This document shows, piece by piece, positions 37,259-47,445 of a stretch of 64,000 bases of DNA (its first letter is position 1; each line of letters begins with the position of its first letter). The DNA comes from Gryllotalpicola protaetiae. GTDB lineage: Bacteria; Actinomycetota; Actinomycetes; Actinomycetales; Microbacteriaceae. The stretch covers positions 3,224,001 through 3,288,000 of the forward strand of contig NZ_CP032624.1 in assembly GCF_003627055.1 (NCBI RefSeq), written 5' to 3'. The position numbers were made by a program, and so were the translations under genes. A model generated the notes under the pieces. It was not told the origin of the DNA and did no database searches. It saw only the letters and a list, made by a program, of their open reading frames with translations.

Positions 37259-38181
37259 CAGAGGTGGATGAGGGGATCTATCGCGACCGCGAGGAACAGG
37301 ATCGAGAGGTAGGTGATCGAACCGTGGAAGACGCGCATCGGCGAGACGTCTTCGTGCCGGATCGCCAGGTGGTAGAGGCGGTGCGTCTCGTAGATGAACC
37401 AGCCGCCGGAGGCCGCGGCGCCGATCGCGTAGACCCAGCCCATGTTCGCCACCGGGATGAGCAGAAGCGAGCACGCGACGGTCGCCCACGCGTACAGGAT
37501 GACCTGCAGGCCGACCTGCGCGCGGCCGCGCACGACGCCGAGCATCGGCACGCCGACCGCCTTGTAGTCGTCGCGGTACTTCATGGAGAGCGGCCAGTAG
37601 TGCGGCGGCGTCCACAGGAACACGACGAGGAACAGGATGACCGGCGCCCAGTCGAGGCTCGCGGTCACGGCCGACCAGCCGATGAGCACCGGGAAGCAGC
37701 CGGCGATGCCGCCCCAGATGATGTTCTGCGCGGTGCGGCGCTTGAGCCACAGCGTGTAGACGAAGACGTAGAACAGGATCGCGACGACCGACAGCGCGGC
37801 GGCCAGCAGGTTGGTCGTGAGCGCGAGCCACACGGTCGAGGCGATGCCGAGGAGCCAAGAGAAGACGTATGCCTCGCGCGGGCTCAGCTCACCCGTGACG
37901 AGCGGCCGGTTCTTGGTGCGCTTCATGACCGCGTCGATGTCGCGGTCGATGTACATGTTGAAGCTCGCGGCGCTGCCGGCGGACAGCGCGCCGCCGATGA
38001 CGGTCGCGATGATCAGCCAGACGCTCGGCAGCCCGTGCGCCGCCAGGATCATGACGGGAATCGTCGTGACGAGCAGCAGCTCCATCACGCGCGGCTTGGT
38101 CAGCGCGACGTAGGCCAGCGCCTTGCGCCTGAAGCCAATGCGGACCGGCGTCTCCGCCTGGTGCTCTACGGCAATGCCCAT
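37258..38181 (-). CDS. ctaB: Protoheme IX farnesyltransferase CtaB (heme O synthase)
   Basis: CtaB attaches a farnesyl group to heme B, giving heme O, the substrate of CtaA. The 307-residue UbiA-family membrane protein has the first aspartate-rich motif [15 protein letters not shown] near 72-86 and a second motif near [12 protein letters not shown] near 205. [16 protein letters not shown] near 27 is the family opening. The ATG has GAGGAG 3-8 nt upstream and a TAGACT -10 about 32 nt away. It is divergent from tkt. Confidence 0.95.
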   Translation of the reverse strand: MGIAVEHQAETPVRIGFRRKALAYVALTKPRVMELLLVTTIPVMILAAHGLPSVWLIIATVIGGALSAGSAASFNMYIDRDIDAVMKRTKNRPLVTGELSPREAYVFSWLLGIASTVWLALTTNLLAAALSVVAILFYVFVYTLWLKRRTAQNIIWGGIAGCFPVLIGWSAVTASLDWAPVILFLVVFLWTPPHYWPLSMKYRDDYKAVGVPMLGVVRGRAQVGLQVILYAWATVACSLLLIPVANMGWVYAIGAAASGGWFIYETHRLYHLAIRHEDVSPMRVFHGSITYLSILFLAVAIDPLIHL

Positions 38182-38212
38182 GGCTCCTCGAAGGGGGTTT
38201 TGTTTCGCGTCG

Positions 38213-38218
38213 AGTCTA
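38213..38218 (-). promoter_or_regulatory. -10 box of ctaB
   Basis: TAGACT on the minus strand, giving a leader of about 25 nt that carries the GAGGAG ribosome-binding site. Confidence 0.45.
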
Positions 38219-38259
38219 GTTCACGCGCGAGGGGTGCCCTTGGGATGCACGGGCGCGAC

Positions 38260-38265
38260 TATGAT
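38260..38265 (+). promoter_or_regulatory. -10 box of the tkt operon
   Basis: TATGAT, a close -10 match, with no good -35. The predicted start near 38272 leaves a leader of about 170 nt before the preferred GTG. Confidence 0.55.
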
Positions 38266-38281
38266 GTTGGGTGCTCGCCTT

Positions 38282-38349
38282 CCGCGGCTTTCGACAGACG
38301 AATCAACATTCCAACCTTCCGGCTGGGAGAAGTCTGCGAGACGCCGCGG
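38282..38349 (+). other. Foldable 5' leader element upstream of tkt
   Basis: Three nested pairings can be drawn: CCGCGGC (38282-38288) with GCCGCGG (38343-38349), CAGAC (38295-38299) with GTCTG (38332-38336), and CTTCC with GGGAG in the apical part. They lie within the transcribed leader. It could be a cis-acting RNA, but I recognise no known riboswitch class. Confidence 0.4.
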
Positions 38350-38440
38350 TTGCCAATGAAGTCCGTGGCGGCACAACCGATACAAGCGGCGGGTGTGGAA
38401 ACAGGACCCGATCGCACTGAATAGTGAAGGGTCAGGTCCA

Positions 38441-40543
38441 GTGGCAGCTCTGCAATGGGATTCCATTGACAACAAGGCGGTCGACACGGTTCGCGTTCTC
38501 GCGGCCGACGCGGTGGAGAAGGTCGGAAACGGCCACCCCGGCACCGCCATGAGCCTGGCCCCCGCGGCCTACCTGCTGTGGCAGAAGATCATGCGCCGCG
38601 ACCCGAGCGACGACCAGTGGATCGGCCAGGACCGCTTCATCCTCTCGGTCGGCCACTCCTCCCTCACCCAGTACATCCAGCTCTACCTCGGCGGCTGGGG
38701 CCTCGAGCTCTCCGACATCGAGGCGCTGCGCACCTGGGGCTCCCTGACTCCCGGCCACCCCGAGTACCGCCACACCAAGGGCGTCGAGATCACGACCGGC
38801 CCGTTGGGGCAGGGATTGGCATCAGCCGTCGGCTTCGCCTTCGCGCAGCGCTACGAGCGCGGCCTGTTCGACCCGGAGACCCCGGCCGGCGAATCGCCGT
38901 TCGACCACCACGTGTACGTCATCGCCGGCGACGGCGACATCGAAGAGGGCGTCACGAGCGAGGCCGGCCAGCTCGCCGGCACCCAGCAACTCGGCAACCT
39001 CGTCGTCATCTACGACAAGAACCACATCTCCATCGAGGACAACACCGACATCGCCCTGTCCGAGGACACCGCGAAGCGCTACGAGGCGTACGGCTGGGAC
39101 GTCCACACGGTCGACTGGTTCAAGTCCGGCTCGTACCACGAAGACGTGCAGGAGCTGTTCGACACCATCGAGGCGGCCAAGGCCGTCACCGACAAGCCGT
39201 CGATCATCATCCTGAAGACCCTCATCGGCTACCCGTCGCCGACCAAGCAGGGCACCGGCAAGGTGCACGGCGCCAAGCTCGGCGCCGAAGAGGTCGCCGG
39301 GGTCAAGAAGGCCCTTGGCTTCGACCCCGAGAAGAGCTTCGACGTCGACCCCGAGGTGCTCGCGCACACCCGTGGCGCGATCGAGCGCGGCAAGGCGCAG
39401 CGCGCCGAGTGGCAGGTCGGCTTCGACGCATGGGCCGCCGCCAACCCTGAGCGCAAGGCGCTGTTCGACCGCCTAGAGGCGGGCGAGCTGCCCGAGGGCC
39501 TCGAGGCCGCGCTTCCCGTGTTCGAGGCCGGCAAGGACGTCTCGACCCGCGCGGCGAGCGGGAAGGCGATCAACGCCCTCGCCGCTCAGCTGCCCGAGCT
39601 GTGGGGCGGCTCGGCCGACCTCGCCGAGTCGAACCTCACCACCATCGAGGGCGGTGGCTCGTTCCTGCCGTCGTCGATCACCACTCCCGAGTGGGGCCAG
39701 GGCAACCCCTACGGCCGCATCCTCCACTTCGGCATCCGCGAGCACGCGATGGGCTCGATCCTGAACGGCATCACCCTGCATGGCAAGACCCGCTCCTACG
39801 GCGGCACCTTCCTGCAGTTCGCCGACTACATGCGCCCCGCCGTGCGCCTCGCGGCGCTCATGGACATCCCGTCGATCTTCGTGTGGACGCACGACTCGGT
39901 CGCCCTCGGCGAAGACGGCCCGACGCACCAGCCGGTCGAGCACCTCGCCGCGCTGCGCGCGATCCCGAACCTCGCGATCGTGCGCCCCGGTGACGCGAAC
40001 GAGACGGCGTATGCCTGGCTCGAGACCCTCTCGCGCCGCGGCGGCCCCGTCGGCCTCGCTCTCAGCCGGCAGAACCTGCCGGTGTTCGAGCGCGGCGCCG
40101 GCGAGGCGAGCGGCGACACCTTCGCGTCGGCGAAGTTCGTCGGCAAGGGCGCGTACGTGCTGGCCGAGGCGCCGAACGGCACCCCCGACATCATCCTGAT
40201 CGCGACCGGCTCCGAGCTCCAGATCGCCGTCGAGGCGCGCCAGGTGCTCGCAGGCGAGGGCATCAACGCGCGCGTCGTGTCGGTGCCGAGCCAGGAGTGG
40301 TTCGCCGAGCAGAGCGCCGAGTACAAGGAGTCGGTGCTCCCGGCATCCGTCACCGCCCGTGTCGCGGTCGAGGCGGGCATCGCGCTGCCGTGGCACACCT
40401 GGGTCGGCGACAGGGGCCGCATCGTCTCGATCGAGCACTTCGGTGCGTCGGCCGACTACAAGACCCTGTTCGAGAAGTTCGGCATGACGACGGAGTCCGT
40501 CGTCGCGGCGGCGAAGGAATCTCTCGCCGCCAACGAGAAGTAG
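38441..40543 (+). CDS. tkt: Transketolase
   Basis: Transketolase moves two-carbon units between sugar phosphates with thiamine diphosphate. The 700-residue protein has VGNGHPGTAMSLAPAAYLLW near residue 29 and the ThDP/Mg motif GDGDIEEGVTSEAG near 165-178 with NLVVIYDKNHISIE. The pyrimidine-domain segment IREHAMGSILNG near 430 follows, then a C-terminal transketolase domain. GTG 38441 is preferred because AAGGG lies about 9 nt upstream and the length matches the family; an earlier GTG at 38393 would add 16 residues. It heads tkt-tal-pgi-zwf-opcA-pgl, the actinobacterial pentose-phosphate operon. Confidence 0.95.
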   Translation: MAALQWDSIDNKAVDTVRVLAADAVEKVGNGHPGTAMSLAPAAYLLWQKIMRRDPSDDQWIGQDRFILSVGHSSLTQYIQLYLGGWGLELSDIEALRTWGSLTPGHPEYRHTKGVEITTGPLGQGLASAVGFAFAQRYERGLFDPETPAGESPFDHHVYVIAGDGDIEEGVTSEAGQLAGTQQLGNLVVIYDKNHISIEDNTDIALSEDTAKRYEAYGWDVHTVDWFKSGSYHEDVQELFDTIEAAKAVTDKPSIIILKTLIGYPSPTKQGTGKVHGAKLGAEEVAGVKKALGFDPEKSFDVDPEVLAHTRGAIERGKAQRAEWQVGFDAWAAANPERKALFDRLEAGELPEGLEAALPVFEAGKDVSTRAASGKAINALAAQLPELWGGSADLAESNLTTIEGGGSFLPSSITTPEWGQGNPYGRILHFGIREHAMGSILNGITLHGKTRSYGGTFLQFADYMRPAVRLAALMDIPSIFVWTHDSVALGEDGPTHQPVEHLAALRAIPNLAIVRPGDANETAYAWLETLSRRGGPVGLALSRQNLPVFERGAGEASGDTFASAKFVGKGAYVLAEAPNGTPDIILIATGSELQIAVEARQVLAGEGINARVVSVPSQEWFAEQSAEYKESVLPASVTARVAVEAGIALPWHTWVGDRGRIVSIEHFGASADYKTLFEKFGMTTESVVAAAKESLAANEK

Positions 40544-40555
40544 AGGAACGAGAAC

Positions 40556-41674
40556 ATGACTACTCCCACCGCACAGCTCTCCGCAGCGGGCGTCAGCATC
40601 TGGCTGGACGACCTGTCGCGCACCCGCATCAGCTCGGGCGGCCTTCAGAAGCTCATCGACGAGAAGAACGTCACGGGCGTCACCACGAACCCGACCATCT
40701 TCGCCGCCGCGATCGGCAAGGGCGAGGGCTACACCGAGAAGCTCGCCCAGCTCGCCGCCGCCGGCAAGTCGGCCACCGAGGCCATCTTCGAGCTGACCAC
40801 CGCCGACGTCGCCGACGCCTCCGACATCTTCAAGCCGGTCTACGACGCCACGAACGGCGTCGACGGCCGCGTCTCGATCGAGGTCGAGCCCCTGCTCGCC
40901 AACGACGCGGCCGGCACGATCGCACAGGCCGAGGAGCTGTGGGCGAAGGTCGGCAAAGAGAACGCGCTGATCAAGATCCCCGCCACCAAGGAGGGCCTCG
41001 AGGCCATCGCCGCGGTCATCGGCAAGGGCATCAGCGTCAACGTCACGCTGATCTTCTCGCTCGAGCGCTACCGCGAGGTCATCAACGCCTACCTGACCGG
41101 TCTCGAGACGGCGAAGGCAGCGGGCATCGACATCTCGAAGATCCAGTCGGTCGCGTCGTTCTTCGTCTCGCGCGTGGACACCGAGATCGACAAGCGCCTG
41201 ACCGCGGTCGGCACCGACGAGGCGCTCGCACTCAAGAGCAAGTCGGGCGTCGCCAACGCGGTGCTCGCGTACCAGCTCTTCGAGCAGGAGTTCGGCACCG
41301 AGCGCGCCCAGGGTCTGCTCGCCGCGGGCGGCAACCTGCAGCGCCCGCTGTGGGCCTCCACCGGCGTCAAGGACCCGAGCCTGCCCGACACCCTCTACGT
41401 GACCGGCCTGGTCGCCCCCGGCGTCGTGAACACGATGCCCGAGAAGACGCTCGAGGCCACCTTCGACCACGCGGTCGTCACGGGTGACACGATCACCGGC
41501 GCCTACACCGAGGCCGCCGCCGTGCTCGACGAGGTCGCCAAGGTCGGCGTCAGCTACGAGGATGTCGTCGCCGTGCTCGAGACCGAGGGTGTCGAGAAGT
41601 TCATCGCCTCGTGGAACGAGCTCGTCGCCTCGGTGCAGGGCGCGCTCGAGTCCTCGCTGGAGGCCGCCAAGTGA
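40556..41674 (+). CDS. tal: Transaldolase
   Basis: Transaldolase transfers dihydroxyacetone units between sedoheptulose-7-phosphate and glyceraldehyde-3-phosphate. The 372-residue protein has the family opening [19 protein letters not shown] and [15 protein letters not shown] near 40-55. The Schiff-base Lys lies in [10 protein letters not shown] near 137-146 and the [11 protein letters not shown] strand near 162. It belongs to the longer actinobacterial/plant TalB type. GAGGAACGAGAAC gives a Shine-Dalgarno before the ATG. The pgi GTG overlaps its TGA. Confidence 0.95.
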   Translation: MTTPTAQLSAAGVSIWLDDLSRTRISSGGLQKLIDEKNVTGVTTNPTIFAAAIGKGEGYTEKLAQLAAAGKSATEAIFELTTADVADASDIFKPVYDATNGVDGRVSIEVEPLLANDAAGTIAQAEELWAKVGKENALIKIPATKEGLEAIAAVIGKGISVNVTLIFSLERYREVINAYLTGLETAKAAGIDISKIQSVASFFVSRVDTEIDKRLTAVGTDEALALKSKSGVANAVLAYQLFEQEFGTERAQGLLAAGGNLQRPLWASTGVKDPSLPDTLYVTGLVAPGVVNTMPEKTLEATFDHAVVTGDTITGAYTEAAAVLDEVAKVGVSYEDVVAVLETEGVEKFIASWNELVASVQGALESSLEAAK

Positions 41675-43272
41675 CGGTCCAGATCCACGTCAGCGGCGCG
41701 GTGAAGGAGGCCGTCGAGGCCGCCCTTCCCGCGCTCGTGACGGACCTCGTCGCGTCGGGCGTCTTCGCCCAGGACCCCACGCTGTGGGGCCCGGACGCCG
41801 AGTCAGAGGCGAGCAAGCGCCTCGGCTGGATCGACGCCGTGAACATCTCGCGGCCGCTCGTCGCCGACATCTACGCGCTGCGCGACAAGCTGCGCGCGGC
41901 CGGTGTGAACCACATCGTGCTCGGCGGCATGGGCGGCTCGTCGCTCGCCCCTGAGGTCATCACGAACACCGAGGGCGTCGAGCTCACGATCCTCGACACC
42001 ACGGACCCCGGCCAGGTGCTCGCCGCGATCGGCGACCGCCTCGCGACGACCGCCGTCGTGGTCTCGTCGAAGTCCGGCGGCACGCTCGAGACCGACAGCC
42101 ACAAGCGGATCTACGAGAAGTCGTTCCGCGACGCGGGCATCGACCCGCTCGAGCGCATCGCCATCGTGACCGACCCCGGCTCGCCGCTCGACGTGAGCGC
42201 CCGCGAGGCCGGCTACACGGTGTTCAACGCCGACCCCAACGTGGGCGGCCGCTACTCGGCTCTCACCGCCTTCGGCCTCGTGCCCTCCGGCCTCGCCGGC
42301 GTCGACCTCGACGAGCTGCTGCTCGAGGCGGAGGCCGTGCTGCGCGAGCTCGCCGTCGACGACGAGAAGAACCCGGGCCTCATCCTCGGCGCCGCGATGG
42401 CGTCGAAGGGCAAGCTCGGCATCGTCACCGACGGCAGCCCCCTGGTCGGCTTCGGCGACTGGGCCGAGCAGCTCATCGCGGAGTCCACGGGCAAGCTCGG
42501 CACCGGTGTCCTGCCGGTCGTCCTTGGCACGGAGGCGCCCGAGCTCGACGAGGGCCTCGCCGATCTGCAGATCGCCCGCCTCGTCGAGGACGCCACCGAG
42601 TTCCACCTGCTGCGCCGCGACCGCCACGAGGGCGAGATCCTCGTCTCGGGCTCCCTCGGCTCGCAGTTCGTGCTGTGGGAGTTCGCGACCGCCGTCGCGG
42701 GCCGGCTGCTCGGCATCAACCCGTTCGACCAGCCCGACGTCGAGGCCGCCAAGGTCGCCGCACGTGCGCTGCTCGACGCGACCCCCGAGCCCACGGCGCC
42801 CGTCTTCACGGACTCCGGCATCGAGGTCCGCGCGACGGAGGGGCTTCTCGCCCAGGCATCCGATCTCGACTCGGCCATCGGTGCGCTGCTCGCGCAGCTG
42901 CCCGACGGCGGGTACGTCGCGGTGCAGGCCTACGTCGACCGCCTCGCGCTGCCGCAGCTCGCGGGAATCCGCGACCTGATCGCGGCGCGCGCGAAGCGCC
43001 CGGTCACCTTCGGCTGGGGCCCGCGCTTCCTGCACTCCACCGGGCAGTTCCACAAGGGCGGCCCTGCGGTCGGCGTCTTCCTGCAGATCACCTCGACGCA
43101 CCCGCAGGACCTGCAGATCCCCGACCGCCCGTTCACCTTCGGCCAGCTGATCAACGCGCAGGCGGCCGGTGACGGCGCTGTGCTCGCTGAGCACGGCCGA
43201 CCGGTGCTGACCCTGAACCTGACCGACCCAGAGGCGAACATCACGACCCTCTTCAGCGCGGTCAACGAGTAG
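41671..43272 (+). CDS. pgi: Glucose-6-phosphate isomerase-type protein
   Basis: A 533-residue protein with two SIS-like halves. [13 protein letters not shown] near residue 85 and [21 protein letters not shown] near 130-150 match the isomerase SIS domain, with [16 protein letters not shown] near 190 typical of Pgi. It is shorter and more divergent than classical Pgi (about 550 with PS00174/PS00765 patterns). It matches the isomerase part found fused to transaldolase in some bacteria, which fits its place right after tal. It should interconvert glucose-6- and fructose-6-phosphate. GTG overlaps tal; CTGGAGG is the Shine-Dalgarno. Confidence 0.88.
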   Translation: MTVQIHVSGAVKEAVEAALPALVTDLVASGVFAQDPTLWGPDAESEASKRLGWIDAVNISRPLVADIYALRDKLRAAGVNHIVLGGMGGSSLAPEVITNTEGVELTILDTTDPGQVLAAIGDRLATTAVVVSSKSGGTLETDSHKRIYEKSFRDAGIDPLERIAIVTDPGSPLDVSAREAGYTVFNADPNVGGRYSALTAFGLVPSGLAGVDLDELLLEAEAVLRELAVDDEKNPGLILGAAMASKGKLGIVTDGSPLVGFGDWAEQLIAESTGKLGTGVLPVVLGTEAPELDEGLADLQIARLVEDATEFHLLRRDRHEGEILVSGSLGSQFVLWEFATAVAGRLLGINPFDQPDVEAAKVAARALLDATPEPTAPVFTDSGIEVRATEGLLAQASDLDSAIGALLAQLPDGGYVAVQAYVDRLALPQLAGIRDLIAARAKRPVTFGWGPRFLHSTGQFHKGGPAVGVFLQITSTHPQDLQIPDRPFTFGQLINAQAAGDGAVLAEHGRPVLTLNLTDPEANITTLFSAVNE

Positions 43273-43284
43273 TAAGCGAGCTCA

Positions 43285-44826
43285 ATGTCTCCGGTGGAGA
43301 TCACCAAGGATCACAATCCTCTGCGCAGCCGCGACGATCAGCGGCTGAACCGTATCGCGGGCCCGTCCGGCCTCATCATCTTCGGTGTGACGGGTGACCT
43401 GTCCCGCAAGAAGCTGATGCCCGCGGTCTACGACCTGGCCAACCGCGGCCTGCTGCCCCCTGGCTTCGCCCTCGTCGGCTTCGCCCGGCGCGACTGGGTC
43501 GACCAGGACTTCGAGAAGGTCGTCTACGAGGCCGTCAAGCAGTACGCCCGCACCCCGTTCCACGACGAGGTGTGGCAGCAGCTGGCCCAGGGCATCCGCT
43601 TCGTCCCCGGCGAGTTCGATGACGACGCGGCGTTCCAGCGCCTCGCCGACACGATCCACACCCTCGACGAGGAGCGCGGCACCAACGGCAACCACGCGTT
43701 CTACCTGTCCATCCCGCCGAAGGCCTTCCCGCTCGTCACCGAGCAGCTGAAGAAGTCGAAGCTGGCTGAGCCGCAGGAGGGGCAGTGGCGCCGGGTCGTC
43801 ATCGAGAAGCCCTTCGGAAGCGACCTCAAGACGGCGCGCGAGCTGAACGCGGTCGTCGAGTCGGTGTTCCCCGCCGACTCGGTGTTCCGCATCGACCACT
43901 ACCTCGGCAAGGAGACGGTTCAGAACATCCTGGCGCTGCGCTTCGCCAACGAGCTGTACGAACCGATCTGGAACGCCAACTACGTCGACCACGTGCAGAT
44001 CACGATGGCCGAGGACATCGGCGTGGCCGGCCGCGCCGGCTACTACGACGGCATCGGCGCTGCCCGCGACGTCATCCAGAACCACCTGCTGCAGCTGCTC
44101 GCGCTCACCGCCATGGAGGAGCCGATCAGCTTCGACGCGCACGACCTGCGCACCGAGAAGGAGAAGGTGCTGGCGGCCGTGCGACTGCCTGCGGACCTGT
44201 CGCAGGCCACCGCGCGCGGCCAGTACGCAGGTGGCTGGCAGGGCGGCGAGAAGGTTCTCGGATTCCTCGACGAAGACGGCATGAACCCGCAGTCGACGAC
44301 CGAGACCTACGCAGCCGTCAAGCTCGAGATCGGCACCCGCCGCTGGGCGGGCGTCCCGTTCTACCTGCGCACCGGCAAGCGCCTCGGGCGCCGCGTCACC
44401 GAGATCGCGGTCGTGTTCAAGCGTGCGCCGCAGCAGCTGTTCGATGGCTCGCAGACCGAGGCGCTCGGCCAGAACGCCCTGGTGATCCGCGTGCAGCCCG
44501 ACGAGGGCGTCACGATCCGCTTCGGCTCCAAGGTGCCGGGGGCGGGCATGCAGGTGCGCGACGTCACGATGGACTTCGGCTACGGCCACTCGTTCACCGA
44601 GGCCAGCCCCGAGGCGTACGAGCGGCTCATCCTCGACGTGCTGCTCGGCGACCCGCCGCTGTTCCCACGCCACGAGGAGGTCGAGCTGTCCTGGAAGATC
44701 CTCGACCCGATCGAGGAGTTCTGGGCGAAGCAGGGCCAGCCGGAGCAGTACAAGCCGGGCTCATGGGGCCCGAAGTCCGCAGACGACATGATGGCCCGCG
44801 ACGGCCGAGTTTGGAGGCGTCCGTGA
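43285..44826 (+). CDS. zwf: Glucose-6-phosphate 1-dehydrogenase
   Basis: Zwf oxidises glucose-6-phosphate to 6-phosphogluconolactone with NADP, the entry to the oxidative pentose-phosphate branch. The 513-residue protein has the coenzyme motif GVTGDLSRKKLMPAVYDL near residue 33 and KPFGSDLKTA near 175. The active-site signature is RIDHYLGKETVQN near 200-212 with catalytic His nearby. Length is standard. The opcA GTG overlaps its TGA, matching the protein partnership. Confidence 0.97.
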   Translation: MSPVEITKDHNPLRSRDDQRLNRIAGPSGLIIFGVTGDLSRKKLMPAVYDLANRGLLPPGFALVGFARRDWVDQDFEKVVYEAVKQYARTPFHDEVWQQLAQGIRFVPGEFDDDAAFQRLADTIHTLDEERGTNGNHAFYLSIPPKAFPLVTEQLKKSKLAEPQEGQWRRVVIEKPFGSDLKTARELNAVVESVFPADSVFRIDHYLGKETVQNILALRFANELYEPIWNANYVDHVQITMAEDIGVAGRAGYYDGIGAARDVIQNHLLQLLALTAMEEPISFDAHDLRTEKEKVLAAVRLPADLSQATARGQYAGGWQGGEKVLGFLDEDGMNPQSTTETYAAVKLEIGTRRWAGVPFYLRTGKRLGRRVTEIAVVFKRAPQQLFDGSQTEALGQNALVIRVQPDEGVTIRFGSKVPGAGMQVRDVTMDFGYGHSFTEASPEAYERLILDVLLGDPPLFPRHEEVELSWKILDPIEEFWAKQGQPEQYKPGSWGPKSADDMMARDGRVWRRP

Positions 44827-45767
44827 TCGTCGACCTTTCCGACACCACGACGAACGGCGTCGCGAAGACGCTCGTCAAGATCCGCGACGAGGGCGGTGTT
44901 GTCACCCTCGGCCGCGTGCTCACCCTGGTCATCTCGACCGCGATGGGCGAAGAGGAAGAGGCCATCGAGGCCGCGAACGACGCCTCCCGCGAGCACCCGA
45001 TGCGCGTCATCGTGATCGCGAAGGCCGACGACGAGGACCCGGCGATCGCCGCCGTGGGCCACCGCCTCGATGCGCAGATCCGCGTGGGCGCCGACGCCGG
45101 CGCCTCCGAGGTCATCATCCTGCGCGCCTACGGCGACGTGGCGGACGACGAGGAGGGCCTGGTCACGGCGCTCCTGCTGCCCGACGCCCCCGTGGTCGCC
45201 TGGTGGCCCCGCAAGGCGCCGATCAAGGTGTCCGACTCGCCGCTCGGCCGCATCGCGACCAGGCGCATCACGGATGCCTCGAGCCAGCCCGACCCCGCAG
45301 CGGCGATCCGCCACAACTCGGTCACCTACGCGCCGGGCGACACCGACTTCGCCTGGACGCGGCTCACCCTGTGGCGCGCCCAGCTCGCCGCGGCGCTCGA
45401 CCAGGCGCCGTTCGAGCCGGTCACCCAGGTGCACGTGACCGGGGCGGAGGACTCCCCATCGACGTACCTGCTCGCGGCGTGGCTGCGCATGGCGCTCGAC
45501 GCTCCGGTGAACAAGGACATCACCACCCGTGCGAACGGTTCGAGCGGCATCCACGGCGTGCGCCTCACGCGCGCCTCAGGGGACATCGACCTCGAGCGGG
45601 ACGTTCCGGGCATCGCGACGCTGAAGCAGCCGAACCAGCCCACTCACGATCTGGCCCTGCCGCGCCGCAACCTGCGCGACTGCCTCGCCGAGGAGCTGCG
45701 CAGGCTCGACCCCGACGAGCTGTACGGCCAGGTCATCACCAAGGGCATCGCGCTTCTCGGCCACTAG
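44823..45767 (+). CDS. opcA: Glucose-6-phosphate dehydrogenase assembly protein OpcA
   Basis: OpcA is an actinobacterial and cyanobacterial accessory protein needed for full Zwf activity. The 314-residue sequence contains recognisable blocks: TLVISTAMGEEEEAIEAAN near 38, VTALLLPDAPVVAWWPRKAP near 117, and a long C-terminal region around CLAEELRRLDPDELYGQ. No catalytic motif is expected. The GTG start overlaps zwf. The C-terminal 100 residues are more divergent. Confidence 0.92.
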   Translation: MIVDLSDTTTNGVAKTLVKIRDEGGVVTLGRVLTLVISTAMGEEEEAIEAANDASREHPMRVIVIAKADDEDPAIAAVGHRLDAQIRVGADAGASEVIILRAYGDVADDEEGLVTALLLPDAPVVAWWPRKAPIKVSDSPLGRIATRRITDASSQPDPAAAIRHNSVTYAPGDTDFAWTRLTLWRAQLAAALDQAPFEPVTQVHVTGAEDSPSTYLLAAWLRMALDAPVNKDITTRANGSSGIHGVRLTRASGDIDLERDVPGIATLKQPNQPTHDLALPRRNLRDCLAEELRRLDPDELYGQVITKGIALLGH

Positions 45768-45790
45768 GTCGGAGCTAGTCTGAGAGAACT

Positions 45791-46564
45791 ATGACGACGA
45801 ACGAACGGCGGGTGCTTGTCCACCCCGATAAGCAAGCACTCGCCGCTTCGGTCGCGGCCCGGTTCCTCACCAAGGCGGCCGACATCATCGCCGAGCACGG
45901 CAGCGCGCACGTGGTCCTGACGGGCGGCACCATCGGCATCGGCTCGCTCGCCGCCGTGAACGAGTCGCCATCGCGCGACACCGTCGACTGGTCGAAGGTG
46001 CACTTCTGGTGGGGTGACGAGCGCTTCGTTCCCAAGGCGGACGGCGACCGCAACGAGCTGCAGGCGCGCCAGGCGCTGCTCGACCACATCGACGTCCCTG
46101 CGGAGAACATCCACGCCTTCGCGGCGAGCGACGAGGTTGCCTCGCTCGACGAGGGCGTCGCGGCGTATACCGCAGAGCTCGCCCGCCATTCCCCCGACGG
46201 CGGCCAGTGGCCGCGGTTCGACATCACCTTCCTCGGGGTCGGCCCCGACGGGCACATCGCGTCGCTGTTCCCGAATCTGCCCGGCATCCGCGTCACGGAT
46301 GTGCCCGTGATCTCGGTGCAGAACTCGCCGAAGCCGCCGCCCCTGCGCCTGTCGCTGACCCGGCCGGTGATCAATTCGTCCGAGCGCGTCTGGCTCGTGC
46401 TGGCGGGCGCCGACAAGGCATCAGCCCTCGGTCTCGCGCTCGCCGGCGCATCGTATTTCGAGGTGCCGGCCGCCGGCGCCAAGGGCCGCCGTCGTACCGC
46501 TTTCTTCGTCGACCAGGATGCTGCCGCCGAGGTCCCCGAGGACCTGATCGCCGAGAGCTACTGA
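45791..46564 (+). CDS. pgl: 6-phosphogluconolactonase
   Basis: Pgl hydrolyses 6-phosphogluconolactone made by Zwf. The 257-residue protein has the NagB/Pgl fold motifs VLTGGTIGIGSLAAV near residue 41, VHFWWGDERFVP near 70-82 and FLGVGPDGHIASLFPN near 147-162, where the catalytic His lies. A TAGTCT sequence 9 nt before the ATG could provide a secondary promoter. The last 7 bp overlap the end of the convergent membrane-protein gene. 6-phosphogluconate dehydrogenase is not in this operon. Confidence 0.94.
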   Translation: MTTNERRVLVHPDKQALAASVAARFLTKAADIIAEHGSAHVVLTGGTIGIGSLAAVNESPSRDTVDWSKVHFWWGDERFVPKADGDRNELQARQALLDHIDVPAENIHAFAASDEVASLDEGVAAYTAELARHSPDGGQWPRFDITFLGVGPDGHIASLFPNLPGIRVTDVPVISVQNSPKPPPLRLSLTRPVINSSERVWLVLAGADKASALGLALAGASYFEVPAAGAKGRRRTAFFVDQDAAAEVPEDLIAESY

Positions 46565-46953
46565 GCCGCGAGCTTCTCGGCTCTCGCACGCGGCCCCGCG
46601 TGCAGGAACAGCGCGACGATCTCGACCAGGGCCGCGGGGGCGAAGAAGATGCCGATGCTGAAGGCCCCGATCACCGCGAACGCAGCGAGCAGCACCGTGG
46701 CGGTGATCGAGACCGGGTGCCACGCGCGGCCCCTGGCGGCGACGGGGGCGACGGCGACGAGAAGCGGGATGCCCAACGGCACCAGCATGCCCGGCCCGTT
46801 GACGACCAGGGCGCTCACGACGAAATAGCTCGCGCCGTGGTCTGACGAGCTCGTCTCGATCGAATAGCTCGGAACGAACAGCACCGCCGCCACGGCGACG
46901 ACGGCGAGTGCGAGCGCGATCAGCTGGGCCACTCGGCGCGGGCTTGAGAGCAT
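46558..46953 (-). CDS. Small membrane protein, unknown function
   Basis: A 131-residue protein with four hydrophobic segments (about 8-28, 42-66, 83-100 and 103-118). The first loop contains SYSIETSSSDHGASYFV. I do not recognise a family. It ends with a short basic/acidic tail and overlaps the 3' end of pgl by 7 bp. It is a single gene; its upstream region faces the rbpA terminator. Confidence 0.65.
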   Translation of the reverse strand: MLSSPRRVAQLIALALAVVAVAAVLFVPSYSIETSSSDHGASYFVVSALVVNGPGMLVPLGIPLLVAVAPVAARGRAWHPVSITATVLLAAFAVIGAFSIGIFFAPAALVEIVALFLHAGPRARAEKLAAQ

Positions 46954-46991
46954 GTCCCAGCATCGCGCTCAGGGCGGATGCCGGCGCAAGA

Positions 46992-47019
46992 GAAAGCCCC
47001 CGCCGAAGCGGGGGCTTTC
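46992..47019 (-). terminator. Terminator after rbpA
   Basis: A 12-bp perfect stem, GAAAGCCCCCGC with GCGGGGGCTTTC around a CGAA loop. On the minus strand it is followed by a T-rich stretch (TCTCTT). It lies 13 nt after the rbpA stop. Confidence 0.85.
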
Positions 47020-47032
47020 CTCGTATCTGCTG

Positions 47033-47395
47033 CTAGCTCGCCAGCGTGCCGCGGCGGGCGCGGAGCTTGTCCAGCGCCTCCTGCAGAAGGGCCTCAGCCT
47101 CTTCCTCGGTGCGGCGCTCCTTCACGTAGGCGAGGTGCGTCTTGTACGGCTCGTTCTTTGCGACGGCCGGCGGGTTCTCACGGTCACGGCCGGCCGGGAG
47201 CCCGGATGACGGGCAGTCGATCGTGTCGGGGATCTCCTCGTCGGGCAGATTGGCCGCGAAGTAGCGGACGGTCTCGTTGCCGAGCGCGTCCCAGTACGAG
47301 ACGGCGATGCGGTCGGCGTGGTGACCGTGGTCCTGCTCGCCCATCGGACCCGCCCCGACGCGGGAACCGCGGATGGCGCTGCCTCCGGAAACCAT
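47033..47395 (-). CDS. rbpA: RNA polymerase-binding protein RbpA
   Basis: RbpA binds the sigma factor and beta subunit and stabilises the open promoter complex in Actinobacteria. The 120-residue protein has the basic N-terminal GGSAIRGSRVGAGPMGEQD and a core domain (IAVSYWDALGNETVRYFAANLP). The sigma-interaction helix is YVKERRTEEEAEALLQEALDKLR near the C-terminus. A strong GGAGGAG lies 3-9 nt before the ATG. It follows secG on the same strand after about 50 nt. Confidence 0.93.
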   Translation of the reverse strand: MVSGGSAIRGSRVGAGPMGEQDHGHHADRIAVSYWDALGNETVRYFAANLPDEEIPDTIDCPSSGLPAGRDRENPPAVAKNEPYKTHLAYVKERRTEEEAEALLQEALDKLRARRGTLAS

Positions 47396-47445
47396 TGCTC
47401 CTCCTAGATGTTCTGGTGTGCGTGTGCGTGTCGCGGCTGTGCGGG

